A stretch of 64,000 bases of DNA from CALVUJ01 sp045128835. GTDB taxonomy: Bacteria; Bacillota_I; Bacilli_A; RFN20; DUOF01. Position 1 is the first letter of the stretch; the number at the start of each line of letters is the position of its first letter. The translations under genes and the position numbers were made by a program. The notes below the pieces were generated by a model, which did not search any database, was not told the origin of the DNA, and worked only from the letters and a program-made list of their open reading frames with translations. Shown here one piece after another: positions 1 through 7,981 of this stretch. The stretch covers positions 1 to 64,000 of the forward strand of contig JBGVRX010000002.1 in the NCBI GenBank assembly GCA_045128835.1. The letters run 5' to 3'.

Positions 1-229
1 TATCACAGAAATCAAGTCTTTATGTAGTTGTGGTGCTAACGCTACTGTTAATGCAAGAATGATTAATGGTGAATTAGTAACTGAAGGGGAAGAAATCGTT
101 ATCGGTGGAGATGAAACTTATGTTGCTATGTGTTACACTTGCTGGAGAAAACTTCAAAGAGAAACAGAAGCAATGAAAAATCAATTACATTTACATTTAG
201 ATGATATGACAAGTCTTATTGAAAAATAA
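1..229 (+). CDS. tdk: Thymidine kinase, C-terminal part (5' end outside window)
   Basis: The 75 residues visible before the TAA match the C-terminal lasso and zinc-binding part of type II thymidine kinase, which phosphorylates thymidine with ATP for nucleotide salvage in the cytoplasm. The sequence shows a CSCG motif, then NARMINGE, then EGEEIVIGGDETY, then CYTC. These are the two Cys-x2-Cys zinc half-sites and the substrate-lasso region of the family. The start and the P-loop lie upstream of the window. The stop codon sits inside the 3' arm of a strong terminator hairpin. The family assignment is confident despite the truncation. Confidence 0.9.
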   Translation, partial: ITEIKSLCSCGANATVNARMINGELVTEGEEIVIGGDETYVAMCYTCWRKLQRETEAMKNQLHLHLDDMTSLIEK

Positions 230-238
230 GACTTTTTT
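211..238 (+). terminator. Intrinsic terminator of tdk
   Basis: A perfect 10-bp stem (AAGTCTTATT / AATAAGACTT) with a GAAA tetraloop is followed by a run of T. The hairpin overlaps the last codons of tdk. Confidence 0.9.
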
Positions 239-288
239 ATTAAACTAAAAACAATTAAATGTTATAGTGAAAATAGAGGTGGTATTTT

Positions 289-798
289 ATGAGCAAACCT
301 GCACCTAATGCTAATGATAAACCATGGATTATTTTTGCTTGTGCTACTATATTCTTTTGGCTTGGTGGGTTGTTTTGTTACGTTATAATAAATCAAGGTG
401 ACATTTTATATAATCTTTTGCCATTAGCCATAAGTGTTATTTTAACAGCGGTTGGAGCGCTTTTATATGTTATATGGATTTATAGAACAATTTTAATTTC
501 ATTACATAATCGTTTGCTTTTTAATCCTGATGCATTTGAAACAACTGCGACATTTATAGCTGTAAAGAATAATGGTTATACAGCAGTTAATAGTCATGTT
601 ACTTATTTTGAAACAGTTATATATGATTATGATGATGAAAATGGTGTTCATAGAGTAGTTAAGTCAATACTTAGTCTACTTCCAGAACAAGCAGATTATT
701 TGAAACAAAAAGAAACTTTTAAAATAAGATGTAAAGGTAAAATCAGTGCGATAATTGAAGATATTCCTGGTAGAGACATCTATTATAACGAAAGATAA
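289..798 (+). CDS. Membrane protein with C-terminal soluble domain (DUF3592-like), copy 1
   Basis: A 169-residue protein with two hydrophobic segments (about residues 12-33 and 40-67), followed by a soluble domain of about 85 residues. It is a clear paralogue of the next gene. Both share NPDA/GDPDA at the start of the soluble domain, DENGVHR, and FKIRCKGK followed by AIIED-PG at the end. The layout (two helices, then a small beta-rich domain) resembles DUF3592 proteins, but this is a tentative comparison. AGAGGTGG precedes the ATG. Function unknown. Confidence 0.75.
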   Translation: MSKPAPNANDKPWIIFACATIFFWLGGLFCYVIINQGDILYNLLPLAISVILTAVGALLYVIWIYRTILISLHNRLLFNPDAFETTATFIAVKNNGYTAVNSHVTYFETVIYDYDDENGVHRVVKSILSLLPEQADYLKQKETFKIRCKGKISAIIEDIPGRDIYYNER

Positions 799-809
799 GG
801 AGAGTATTT

Positions 810-1310
810 ATGAAAATAGAAGTAAAAACAATAAAACACCCTAAAATAGTTTTGTTTTTTGTAGGGGCTGTTTCTCTTTTATGTGGTGCATTACCATTAT
901 ATTTAGCAGTTAAATTTTCGGTAACACTAGAAGGATCTACAATTATCATGTCATTAGTCTTTTTTGCTTTCGGTGGATGGATTTTGTATGGCATGGTAAG
1001 AGATTATATATATGAACAAGAAAGAGAAAAATTACTAGGAGATCCTGATGCGTATGAAACAATAGGAAGGTATATTCCTAAGAAAGTTAAGTTTACTGAT
1101 GTAGGACATTTTGGACTTTCATTTGAAAAAATATTTTTTGAATATATTGATGAAAATGGAGTTCATAGAATTGCTAAATCTGTAAAAGGATTTGCACCTG
1201 AACATGCTGAATATTTAAAAGGTGTTGGGCAATTTAAAATTAGATGTAAAGGTAAGTATACTGCTATAATTGAAGATTTACCTGGAAAACCTGCAAGTTA
1301 TGTAAAATAA
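810..1310 (+). CDS. Membrane protein with C-terminal soluble domain (DUF3592-like), copy 2
   Basis: A 166-residue paralogue of the preceding gene, starting 11 nt after its stop with AAGGAGAG as ribosome binding site. It has two hydrophobic segments (about residues 10-32 and 40-60) and the same soluble domain (DPDAYET, DENGVHR, FKIRCKGK, AIIEDLPGK). The tandem arrangement implies local duplication and probably co-transcription. Function unknown. Confidence 0.75.
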   Translation: MKIEVKTIKHPKIVLFFVGAVSLLCGALPLYLAVKFSVTLEGSTIIMSLVFFAFGGWILYGMVRDYIYEQEREKLLGDPDAYETIGRYIPKKVKFTDVGHFGLSFEKIFFEYIDENGVHRIAKSVKGFAPEHAEYLKGVGQFKIRCKGKYTAIIEDLPGKPASYVK

Positions 1311-1337
1311 AAAAAGTCACTTCGGTGACTTTTTAAT
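1311..1337. terminator. Bidirectional terminator
   Basis: AAAAAGTCAC, TTCG loop, GTGACTTTTT. The A-run and T-run on both sides let it serve the rightward membrane-protein pair and the leftward gene that ends at 1333. Confidence 0.9.
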
Positions 1338-2028
1338 TTTCTTCATTTTTAATTTTGCTAAAGCAACGTCTATTAACTGTGAATACACTGCAAGTTAATA
1401 TAATTTGAGCAGGTATATAAAAAGCTAAACTGATATTGAAAGGTATGTTTGCTAAACTATTTATGAAAGGAACGTTTATGATTGTGTAGTTTTCTAGTGC
1501 TAAAAACATCGTTAATGAAGAATAAATAAACAATCCTAGTAAGCCAATAGGAAAGAAGTTATTTAAACCTATTTCTTTAATAGCAAATAAAATATTTATA
1601 AATAGATTAACTGTATATATAATCCATAAAATAGCAAGTAGATCCATTCTATCTTGTAAAAGCATAAATCCTATAAAAATACATATAGGTATTGCTACTA
1701 ATCTAGTAGTAATGTTAAATGTTTTATTTTCACTATCTAATAAGGTTCTGCATAAATATAATATCTGAGTTATATTTAAAATAAAGAAACTTACTACAGG
1801 CATATTTTCTATAAATAAATCTGATATGAAGGACAAAGAGATTGCTATTAGCATGATGTAGTAATCTTTTGTCTTGCAGAAAAGGAAACCGGTCATGATA
1901 ACACAAAGTAAAGAACTAATTATTAGCAGTATTCTTGGATTGAAGTATTTACTAAAACAAATAAGCATTGAATATAAATACAACTGAATTAAAAGAAAAA
2001 TAATTAAAGCAGATTGTTTATTTTTCAT
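1333..2028 (-). CDS. Polytopic membrane protein, possibly YhhN/TMEM86-like
   Basis: A 231-residue, almost entirely hydrophobic protein with about eight predicted membrane helices and a short basic tail. The pattern SLSFISDLFI in helix 3 and the final FYIPAQIILTCSV helix are reminiscent of the YhhN/TMEM86 (lysoplasmalogenase-like) fold, but the similarity is too weak to assign an activity. The start codon directly abuts the stop of the upstream alcohol dehydrogenase gene (TAG then ATG), so the two are translationally coupled in one leftward operon. Confidence 0.7.
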   Translation of the reverse strand: MKNKQSALIIFLLIQLYLYSMLICFSKYFNPRILLIISSLLCVIMTGFLFCKTKDYYIMLIAISLSFISDLFIENMPVVSFFILNITQILYLCRTLLDSENKTFNITTRLVAIPICIFIGFMLLQDRMDLLAILWIIYTVNLFINILFAIKEIGLNNFFPIGLLGLFIYSSLTMFLALENYTIINVPFINSLANIPFNISLAFYIPAQIILTCSVFTVNRRCFSKIKNEEN

Positions 2029-3237
2029 CTAGTTACCTTTTATAAGATTAAGCATTTCAATACATTGTTTTTTATTCATTAAGCGAGGGTTGCCACACAA
2101 ATAACTTTCTTTTAAAATTCTTTTTGTTAGAACAGGGAAATCTTCTTCTTTTATCTCTTTGATATTAGTAGGGATTTTCATTAATTTATTTATTTCTTTA
2201 ACTTTATCTATTAACTTTTTAGCAAGTGTTTCTTCATCATCACTTTCATTTCCTAATTTAGAGAATAGAGCTATTTCACTTAATTGCTTTTTGGCAGTAG
2301 GAAGCATGAATTCTAGAATGTAAGGAAGAATGATAGCGTTTGCTAAACCATGAGGTACGTGGTAGAACTCTCCCATTCTATGAGCGAAGTTATGTACATA
2401 ACCAATACTTATTCTTCTGAAAGCTAAACCTGCTTTATAAGAAGCAACAGCCATATTTTCTCTATATTTTAAATTAGTAGGTTCGTTGTAAACTTTTTCA
2501 ATATTACTAAATATTAACTTAGAAGCTTCAAGTGCTTCGTTTTTATCTTTTTTAAAATATTTACTAGCAGTACTTACATACGCTTCAATAGCATGAGTTA
2601 ATGCATCCATTCCAGTATATGCAGTAATACTTAAAGGTAAGTTAACTGTTAAGTTAGCATCTAAGGCTACATATGTTGGAATGTATTTATTACTAAACAT
2701 AGGGTATTTTTCTTTAGTTTCTTTATTAGTAATAAGGGCATATAAAGTGTTTTCACTTCCTGTTCCAGAAGTAGTAGGGATAGCCATAAAAGGAACTGTA
2801 AACTTACGAACTCCTCCAACGATTCTTTTTAATTTTAAAATACTTCTTTTTGGGTCACTTACTCTAGCGCCAATAGCTTTAGCGCAGTCCATAACACTTC
2901 CTCCGCCCATCGCAATAATAGAATCACAATCATTTTCATTATATAAATTAAAGCCTTTTTCTACAGTTTCAATACTTGGGTCACTTTCAATTTCATCAAA
3001 TAAACAATATTCAATGTTATTCGCAGTCAATGTATTTAATAAATAACCAATTAAGTTAAGTTTAACGATATTCTTATCAGTTGCGATAAAAACTTTCTTT
3101 AATTGCTTCTTTTTTAGCACTCTTATTAATTTAAAAGTAGAATCGTCTCCTATATATAGTTCTTGTTTAGGTTCCTTTAACATTCTTATGTATAAGGCGC
3201 ATCCTGTTTGTGTTACTCTTACAAAAAAAATATTCAT
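2029..3237 (-). CDS. Iron-containing alcohol dehydrogenase family protein
   Basis: A 402-residue member of the group III (Fe-dependent) alcohol dehydrogenase family, cytoplasmic NAD(P)H-dependent oxidoreductases acting on alcohols or aldehydes. Seen: the nucleotide-binding GGGSVMDCAKAIGA, the conserved PTTSGTGSE, the metal-site helix GMDALTHAIEAYVS, and a second histidine region running from HRMGEF to the HVPHGLANA motif. The start chosen is four codons downstream of the longest frame, because GAGGT lies 6-7 nt before this ATG. The N-terminal 30 residues are less typical of the family. Substrate cannot be inferred. It is the first gene of a two-gene leftward operon. Confidence 0.9.
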   Translation of the reverse strand: MNIFFVRVTQTGCALYIRMLKEPKQELYIGDDSTFKLIRVLKKKQLKKVFIATDKNIVKLNLIGYLLNTLTANNIEYCLFDEIESDPSIETVEKGFNLYNENDCDSIIAMGGGSVMDCAKAIGARVSDPKRSILKLKRIVGGVRKFTVPFMAIPTTSGTGSENTLYALITNKETKEKYPMFSNKYIPTYVALDANLTVNLPLSITAYTGMDALTHAIEAYVSTASKYFKKDKNEALEASKLIFSNIEKVYNEPTNLKYRENMAVASYKAGLAFRRISIGYVHNFAHRMGEFYHVPHGLANAIILPYILEFMLPTAKKQLSEIALFSKLGNESDDEETLAKKLIDKVKEINKLMKIPTNIKEIKEEDFPVLTKRILKESYLCGNPRLMNKKQCIEMLNLIKGN

Positions 3238-3323
3238 AATATACCTCATTTCTCTAATAAAAGATTATATACTATTTTTTCCTTTAATTGAACTTTTATG
3301 ACCATTAAAGTGACAATGATATA

Positions 3324-3352
3324 TTTACTTTAATTTATATAAATTATATAAT
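3324..3352 (+). promoter_or_regulatory. Sigma-A-type promoter for the GNAT/ABC exporter operon
   Basis: TTTACT, 17-nt spacer, TATAAT, ending 27 nt before the chosen start of the GNAT gene. Confidence 0.6.
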
Positions 3353-3379
3353 TTGAGAAGTGTTATAAAAGGTGATTTT

Positions 3380-3988
3380 ATGGAAGAGAAGATAAAGCAA
3401 CTTACTAAAAGACTAGAAGAACTTTCAGATAAATTGGAATTCATTTATTTTGATGTTAGTTGGATGTTTGATGATCCAGATTGTGAGTCTGCGAAATATG
3501 AAAGAGAAAGAAGAGAAAATCAAGCAGCATTAAAGAAAGAATATAATGAAATCAATAGTCAACTAGATATTCTATATAGAACTGATTTTGCTATGAAGAA
3601 TAAGCCTGTAATTTCAAGTGATACTTTGGATTTGTATGTAGAGGATAGAGATCCTTTTACTCAAGCGTGTCAATATAACCTTTTTAAACATAGCACATAT
3701 GAATATGTAGGTAATATTAGATTTTATGGTGAAAATGATTCTATTTTTGGAAATGTATCATATGAAATAGAAGAACAACATCGTGGCAATCATTATGCTT
3801 TAAAAGGTTTACAATTAATAGGTCCTGATTTAGCAAAAAGAGGCATTAATGAGTTGTTTATTTCTGCTGAAAAATGGAATAAAGCATCAATCAAAACAAT
3901 AGAGAAATTTAATGGTAAATTAATAAGTGATGAGGGTGGCCTTGTTCAATATAAATGTGATATTAGAAATAAAAAATTGAAAAGGTGA
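3380..3988 (+). CDS. GNAT-family acetyltransferase-like protein with N-terminal coiled coil
   Basis: 202 residues. The first 70 form a charged helical region (KIKQLTKRLEELSDKLE and onwards). The C-terminal 90 residues resemble the acetyl-CoA binding half of GNAT N-acetyltransferases: a strand with GNIRFYG, a strand with NVSYEIEEQHRGNHYA, an amphipathic helix, then ELFISAEKWNKASIKTIEKFNGK, the family's asparagine/second-strand motif. The ATG chosen has AAGGTGA four nt upstream; the longer frame lacks a site. The stop is just ahead of the ABC exporter start, so these genes are co-transcribed. Substrate unknown. Confidence 0.75.
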   Translation: MEEKIKQLTKRLEELSDKLEFIYFDVSWMFDDPDCESAKYERERRENQAALKKEYNEINSQLDILYRTDFAMKNKPVISSDTLDLYVEDRDPFTQACQYNLFKHSTYEYVGNIRFYGENDSIFGNVSYEIEEQHRGNHYALKGLQLIGPDLAKRGINELFISAEKWNKASIKTIEKFNGKLISDEGGLVQYKCDIRNKKLKR

Positions 3989-4005
3989 TTAGGGGGTATA
4001 AAGTA

Positions 4006-5748
4006 ATGATTAAAACTTTACTTAAAAGTGTAAGAGAGTATAAGAAGAAGTCAATTATAACTATTATTTTTACAACATCAGAAGTAATACTTGAATGTAT
4101 TATTCCTTTTATTATGGCTCTTCTTATAGATGGTATTGAAAAGGAAAGTGTAATGACTTTATTTACATATGGATTTACACTAGTCTTATTGGCATTTTCT
4201 TCACTATATTGTGGTATTATGGCAGGAAGATGCGCTTCAGTTGCAGCGTGTGGTTTTGCAAAGAATCTTAGACATGATTTATATTATGCAATTCAAGATT
4301 ATGGGTTTGAGGATGTAGATAAGTTTTCTCAATCTTCATTAGTTACAAGATTAACTACAGATGTTAGTAATACTCAAATGGCTTATCAAATGTGTATGAG
4401 AATTGTTATAAGAGTGCCACTAATGGTTATTTTCTCATTCATTATGAGTTTAACTATTAATGTGAGATTAGCGCTTATTTTCTTAGGGATGTTACCAATT
4501 GTTTTATTCTTGTTGTTTATGATTATTAAGGTTGTTAATCCATTGTTCCAAAAGATATTTAAGAAATATGATAACTTAAATAATTCAGTTCAAGAAAATG
4601 TTAGTGGTATTAGAGTCGTAAAAGCTTTTGCAAGAGAAGATTTTGAAAAAGAAAAGTTTAATGAAGCAGCAGTAGATGTTAGAGATAGTTTTATAAAAGC
4701 CGAAAGACTTATTGCTTTAAACTCTCCAATTATGAATGTATGTACAAATATTGCAACTCTTCTTGTTTCATTCTTGGGTGCTAAATTAATTATCGAAACA
4801 GTAGGTTCAGAACTTAGTCCAGGAAAGTTATCTTCCTTACTAAATTATGGTGTTCAAATTCTTTCTTCAATGATGATGGTTTCAATGATTTTTGTTATGT
4901 TATCAATGGCCGTTACTTCTGCGAAAAGAATAGCGGAAGTTATAGACCATGAAGTAGCCCTAAAGAGTCCAGAGAATGGTGTTAAGGTTGTAAAAGATGG
5001 AAGCATAGAATTTAAAGATGTTTCATTTAAGTATTCAAAACAAGCTCATAAATATGCTTTATCAGATATTGATTTAGTAATAAATTCAGGGGAAACAGTT
5101 GGAATTATAGGTGCGACTGGTTCTTCTAAATCTACGTTAGTTCAACTAGTTCCTCGTTTGTTTGATACTAGCGAAGGTACTGTTAAAGTTGGTGGAATTA
5201 ATGTAAAAGATTACGATTTAGAGACATTGAGAAATGAAGTAGCAATGGTTCTTCAAAAGAATGTTTTATTTTCAGGAACTGTTAAAGAAAACTTGAGATG
5301 GGGTAATAAAGAGGCAAGTGATGAAGAACTTGTTAGAGTTTGTAAACTAGCACAAGCAGATGAGTTTGTATCTAAATTTAGTGAAGGATATGACACTTAT
5401 ATTGAGCAAGGTGGTACAAATGTATCAGGTGGACAAAAACAAAGATTATGTATTGCTAGAGCACTATTAAAGAAACCTAAGATTTTAATTCTAGATGACT
5501 CTACTAGTGCGGTAGATACTAAAACAGATGCTTTAATAAGAAAGGCCTTTAAGGAAGAAATCCCAGATACTACAAAACTTATAATTGCTCAAAGAATATC
5601 TTCTATTCAAGATGCAGATAAAATAGTTATCCTAGAAGGCGGTAAAATCGCTGGCGTAGGAACACATGATGAATTATTAAAATCTAATGAAATATATCAA
5701 GAAGTCTATTACTCACAAGTTAAGTCTTCTAAGAAAGGAAGTGAGTAA
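4006..5748 (+). CDS. Heterodimeric ABC exporter, subunit with degenerate nucleotide site
   Basis: A 580-residue half-transporter: six membrane helices (residues about 10-300) followed by an ATPase domain. The Walker A motif reads GATGSSKST, the signature VSGGQKQR, and the Walker B is followed by Asp rather than the catalytic Glu (LILDDSTSAVD). The switch histidine is replaced by Gln (AQRISSI). These are the hallmarks of the non-catalytic partner in exporters such as BmrC/BmrD and TM287/288. ATG 4006 follows AGGGGG; an upstream in-frame GTG lacks a good site. The partner gene starts one nt after the stop. Substrate (drug, lipid or peptide) cannot be told. Confidence 0.93.
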   Translation: MIKTLLKSVREYKKKSIITIIFTTSEVILECIIPFIMALLIDGIEKESVMTLFTYGFTLVLLAFSSLYCGIMAGRCASVAACGFAKNLRHDLYYAIQDYGFEDVDKFSQSSLVTRLTTDVSNTQMAYQMCMRIVIRVPLMVIFSFIMSLTINVRLALIFLGMLPIVLFLLFMIIKVVNPLFQKIFKKYDNLNNSVQENVSGIRVVKAFAREDFEKEKFNEAAVDVRDSFIKAERLIALNSPIMNVCTNIATLLVSFLGAKLIIETVGSELSPGKLSSLLNYGVQILSSMMMVSMIFVMLSMAVTSAKRIAEVIDHEVALKSPENGVKVVKDGSIEFKDVSFKYSKQAHKYALSDIDLVINSGETVGIIGATGSSKSTLVQLVPRLFDTSEGTVKVGGINVKDYDLETLRNEVAMVLQKNVLFSGTVKENLRWGNKEASDEELVRVCKLAQADEFVSKFSEGYDTYIEQGGTNVSGGQKQRLCIARALLKKPKILILDDSTSAVDTKTDALIRKAFKEEIPDTTKLIIAQRISSIQDADKIVILEGGKIAGVGTHDELLKSNEIYQEVYYSQVKSSKKGSE

Positions 5749-5749
5749 G

Positions 5750-7687
5750 ATGGCTGAAAGAAAAATGCCGATGCGTAGAGGTATGGGTATGCCTAAAGTA
5801 AAAGTTCCAAAAGGTACTTTTAAAAGATTAATGAAGTTTGTTTTTAAATATTATAAAGTTCAATTAGCTTTGGTTGTTTTATGTCTTCTTGTAAGTGGTG
5901 CGGCAGGAGCTGTTGGTTCATCATTTACTCAAAGTATTGTAGATGACATTATAATTCCAGGTATGTCTACTGGATTTGAAAGTGTTAAAGCAGATTTATA
6001 TGGTGTTATTGTAAAACTTATTGTGCTTTATAGCCTTAGTGTTGCGTGTACTCTTATATACAATCAAATTATGGCTGTAGTGACTCAAGGCGTTTTACAT
6101 CGTTTTAGAACAGCAATGTTTGATAAAATGGAAAGTTTGCCAATTAAATATTTTGATACTCATCAACATGGTGAAATAATGAGTACGTATACAAATGATA
6201 CAGATACATTAAGACAACTAGTAGGACAAAGTTTGCCTAATATCTTCTTGTCTGCAATATCTGTTACAGTAATATTTGCGGTGATGATATCGTTTAGTTT
6301 ATGGCTTACTCTAGTTGTTATTATAGGAGTATTTGCTATTCTTAAAGTAACTAAAAAAATAGGCGGAGCAAGTTCTAAATACATGGTAGAACAACAAAAA
6401 TCTTTAGCAAAAGAAGAAGGCTTTGTTGAAGAAATGATAAAAGGTCAAAAAGTAATTAAAGTATTCTGTCATGAAGAAGAATCTAAAAAAGAGTTTGATG
6501 TGCTAAACGAAAAATTATATGAAGATAGCCAAAGAGCTAATAAGTTTGCTAATATCTTGATGCCAATATTAGGAAACATAGGAAATATTATGTACGTTCT
6601 AATTGCTTTTGTTGGAGCATTCTTAGCTATGTATGAAGTTAAAAATATTTCTTTAAGAGGTTTAGCAGTTTTAACTCCAGGAATTATTATTTCTTTCTTG
6701 AGTTTATCTAGACAATTCTCACATACAGTTGGTCAAGTATCACATCAAGTTGCAATGGTTGCAATGGGTCTAGCGGGTGCAAGTAGAATCTTTAACTTAT
6801 TAGATGAAAAAGAAGAAGTTGATGATGGATATGTAGTTTTAGTAAGGGCTAAAAGAAATGAAGATGGAACATTAAACGAAACAGAAGATAAAGATGGTAT
6901 ATGGGCTTGGAAACATTATCATAAGGATGATGGAACTACTACTTATAAAGAGTTAAAAGGTGAAATAGTTTTAGAAGAAGTAGATTTTGGTTATGTTGAA
7001 GGTAAAATGGTTTTACATGATATATCAATACACGCCAAACCTGGTCAACAAATTGCTTTAGTAGGTTCAACAGGCGCTGGTAAAACAACTATTACAAACT
7101 TAATAAATCGTTTTTATGATATTCAAGATGGTAAAATCAGATACGATGGTATTAATGTAAATAAAATAAAGAAAAAAGATTTAAGAAAATCATTTGGTAT
7201 GGTTTTACAAGAAGTTAACTTATTTACAGGAACAGTAATGGACAACATTCGTTACGGTAAATTAAGTGCAACTGATGAAGAATGTATTGAAGCTGCTAAA
7301 CTAGCTAATGCTCATGATTTTATTACTAGATTGCCAGAAGGATATGATACTGTATTAACTAACAATGGTGCCTCTTTATCTCAAGGTCAAAGACAATTGT
7401 TATCAATAGCAAGAGCGGCAGTAGCAAATGCTCCAGCAATGATTTTAGATGAAGCTACATCTTCAATTGATACAAGAAGTGAAAAACTAGTTCAAGAAGG
7501 TATGGCTAAACTAATGGAAGGAAGAACCGTTTTTGTTATTGCTCATAGACTATCTACTATTCATAATTCAGATGTCATTATGGTAATGGAAAAAGGTAGA
7601 ATTGTTGAAAGAGGAAATCACGAAGAATTAATGAAATTAAAAGGAACTTATTATAGATTGTATACAGGCAAGTTTGAGTTAGAATAA
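5750..7687 (+). CDS. Heterodimeric ABC exporter, catalytic subunit
   Basis: A 645-residue half-transporter with an intact ATPase domain: GSTGAGKTT, LSQGQRQ, MILDEATSSID, and AHRLSTI with the switch histidine. It complements the degenerate partner encoded immediately upstream. Six membrane helices occupy about residues 40-330. A charged insert of about 55 residues between membrane and ATPase domains (about 365-420, rich in Glu, Lys and Asp) is longer than in typical exporters. The start used is the ATG right after the upstream stop, preceded by AAGGAAG; a longer frame would overlap the upstream gene. The N-terminus is basic and methionine-rich. Confidence 0.93.
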   Translation: MAERKMPMRRGMGMPKVKVPKGTFKRLMKFVFKYYKVQLALVVLCLLVSGAAGAVGSSFTQSIVDDIIIPGMSTGFESVKADLYGVIVKLIVLYSLSVACTLIYNQIMAVVTQGVLHRFRTAMFDKMESLPIKYFDTHQHGEIMSTYTNDTDTLRQLVGQSLPNIFLSAISVTVIFAVMISFSLWLTLVVIIGVFAILKVTKKIGGASSKYMVEQQKSLAKEEGFVEEMIKGQKVIKVFCHEEESKKEFDVLNEKLYEDSQRANKFANILMPILGNIGNIMYVLIAFVGAFLAMYEVKNISLRGLAVLTPGIIISFLSLSRQFSHTVGQVSHQVAMVAMGLAGASRIFNLLDEKEEVDDGYVVLVRAKRNEDGTLNETEDKDGIWAWKHYHKDDGTTTYKELKGEIVLEEVDFGYVEGKMVLHDISIHAKPGQQIALVGSTGAGKTTITNLINRFYDIQDGKIRYDGINVNKIKKKDLRKSFGMVLQEVNLFTGTVMDNIRYGKLSATDEECIEAAKLANAHDFITRLPEGYDTVLTNNGASLSQGQRQLLSIARAAVANAPAMILDEATSSIDTRSEKLVQEGMAKLMEGRTVFVIAHRLSTIHNSDVIMVMEKGRIVERGNHEELMKLKGTYYRLYTGKFELE

Positions 7688-7690
7688 AAT

Positions 7691-7720
7691 AAAAAAGAAG
7701 CAAATTAGCTTCTTTTTTTT
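7691..7720. terminator. Bidirectional terminator
   Basis: AAAAAAGAAGC, 6-nt loop, GCTTCTTTTTT, then more T. It lies between the convergent exporter operon and the leftward transglutaminase-like operon. Confidence 0.9.
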
Positions 7721-7977
7721 GTGTTATCAGTTTTAAGTACATCCCCGCGTTTATCTAACTTTATACCTAAGTGTTTTACTATTGCTTTATAAACATCATT
7801 TTCTTTTTGAGTTTCAATAATTAAGGTTTTATTTAAATCTTTATCTATTTGAAAAGCGTAGTAGGTTTCATTAATTTGGAATAGTTTTATTGTGTTTGCT
7901 ACTAATGTTGAACTTAATGAACTATCTACTTTTATATTTGCTTGATGAGCAATCTTTTTAAACATTTTTTTATTCAT
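7705..7977 (-). CDS. Small protein of unknown function downstream of transglutaminase-like gene
   Basis: A 90-residue basic protein starting MNKKMFKKIAHQANIKVD. It has no signal peptide or membrane segment and no motif I recognise. The ATG is preceded by AGGAGA, which forms the last codons of the upstream gene, so the two are translationally coupled. The stop lies inside the shared terminator. Reading from an earlier ATG would overlap the upstream gene and lacks a ribosome binding site. Confidence 0.65.
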   Translation of the reverse strand: MNKKMFKKIAHQANIKVDSSLSSTLVANTIKLFQINETYYAFQIDKDLNKTLIIETQKENDVYKAIVKHLGIKLDKRGDVLKTDNTKKRS

Positions 7978-7981
7978 GTGA

